Assembly: GCA_017631725.1 (NCBI GenBank) | Contig: JAGBSS010000191.1 | Span: 1 to 5,659, forward strand | From: Clostridia bacterium | GTDB taxonomy: Bacteria > Bacillota > Clostridia > Christensenellales > Borkfalkiaceae | Direction of reading: 5' to 3' | DNA length: 5,659 nt | In this document: positions 5,423 through 5,659 of the stretch, piece by piece | How the letters are laid out: each line of letters begins with the position of its first letter | Numbering within the stretch: position 1 is the first letter of the stretch | Translations under genes and position numbers: made by a program | The notes under the pieces: generated by a model | What the model saw: only the letters and a program-made list of their open reading frames with translations | Told to the model about the DNA's origin: nothing | The model's database searches: none

Positions 5423-5659
5423 TTAATTAAGTCCCGTTTGCTTTAAAAGGTCTGCAATGCTTTTTGCTTTATCAGAAGATAGATATTTAGTCTCTTGCAT
5501 ACTATCTTTTAACCCACCTTTTTTTAAAAGAGAAAACCAACGTTTTACAGTATAAAATAGATATAAAATTTTTATACCTTTATACGTTGCAGATAAAGCC
5601 TCTCCTGCATCTTCTATTAAAATAGCACCGTGTTTGTTGCATATTGAAAGAATTTCATC
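5423..5659 (-). pseudogene. Fragment of DegT/DnrJ/EryC1 sugar aminotransferase joined to an unrelated C-terminal tail (5' end outside window)
   Basis: The frame is open from the window edge to a TAA at 5423-5425, giving 78 visible residues. Residues 1-28 (coding bases 5576-5659) read like the middle of a DegT-family PLP-dependent aminotransferase: DEILSICNKHGAILIEDAGE then ALSATYKG, with the Asp of IEDA that pairs with the PLP ring nitrogen. In the family this is followed by G-x-F-G, S-F-x-x-x-K with the PLP-binding Lys, and about 180 more residues. Here the protein instead continues IKILYLFYTVKRWF and ends with a Lys-rich tail (ADLLKQTGLN) after only 50 residues, with no PLP lysine motif. 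The other two frames do not restore the family sequence, so this is not a simple frameshift. The likeliest reading is a deletion that fused the 5' part of the aminotransferase gene to the 3' end of the last gene of its operon, leaving stop and terminator in place. Such aminotransferases modify nucleotide sugars for surface polysaccharides. I do not recognise the tail. Confidence 0.6.

Noticed and set aside
5500..5580. Simple frameshift explaining the loss of the DegT sequence
   Set aside because: Translating the other two frames gives early stops or no match to the expected G-x-F-G and S-F-x-x-x-K region apart from a weak VFSF, so a rearrangement fits better.

Overview
The window is AT-rich DNA with closely packed genes, GGAG-type ribosome binding sites, and frequent TTTAAA/AAAAAT intergenic tracts. 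Together with the Bacillota-style PolA, PnuC and RpiB-family proteins, this suggests a low-GC Gram-positive bacterium, most likely an uncultured gut-type Clostridia member. That assignment is inference from composition and protein flavour; no taxonomic marker gene is complete here.

Layout from left to right: (1) positions 1-848, minus strand, hold the N-terminal 5'-3' exonuclease domain of DNA polymerase I, cut by the window edge. (2) An AT-rich divergent spacer is followed by a plus-strand tRNA-Leu(CAA) at 982-1068 and a hairpin terminator that also faces the convergent pnuC gene. (3) pnuC (nicotinamide riboside transporter) lies on the minus strand, starting directly after a hairpin/T-tract. 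(4) A minus-strand cluster reads, in transcription order, RpiB/LacAB-family sugar-phosphate isomerase, NodB-type polysaccharide deacetylase, GNAT acetyltransferase, alpha/beta-hydrolase (acetyl-esterase-like), CvpA-like membrane protein. Gaps are 50, 2, 9 and 7 bases, with a good promoter in front and a terminator behind, so this is very probably one operon. (5) At the right edge is a minus-strand fragment whose first 28 visible residues are clearly DegT/DnrJ/EryC1 sugar aminotransferase, but whose last 50 residues do not follow that family. It ends at a strong terminator.

Working picture: the five-gene operon looks like a small cytoplasmic module that removes or moves acyl groups on a carbohydrate (deacetylase, esterase, acetyltransferase) and isomerises a sugar phosphate. 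No secretion signals are visible on the enzymes, so the substrate would have to be imported or made inside the cell. The isomerase lacks the usual active-site histidines of RpiB while keeping the catalytic cysteine, so its substrate may not be ribose 5-phosphate. No CRISPR array, insertion sequence, phage gene or toxin-antitoxin pair was seen.
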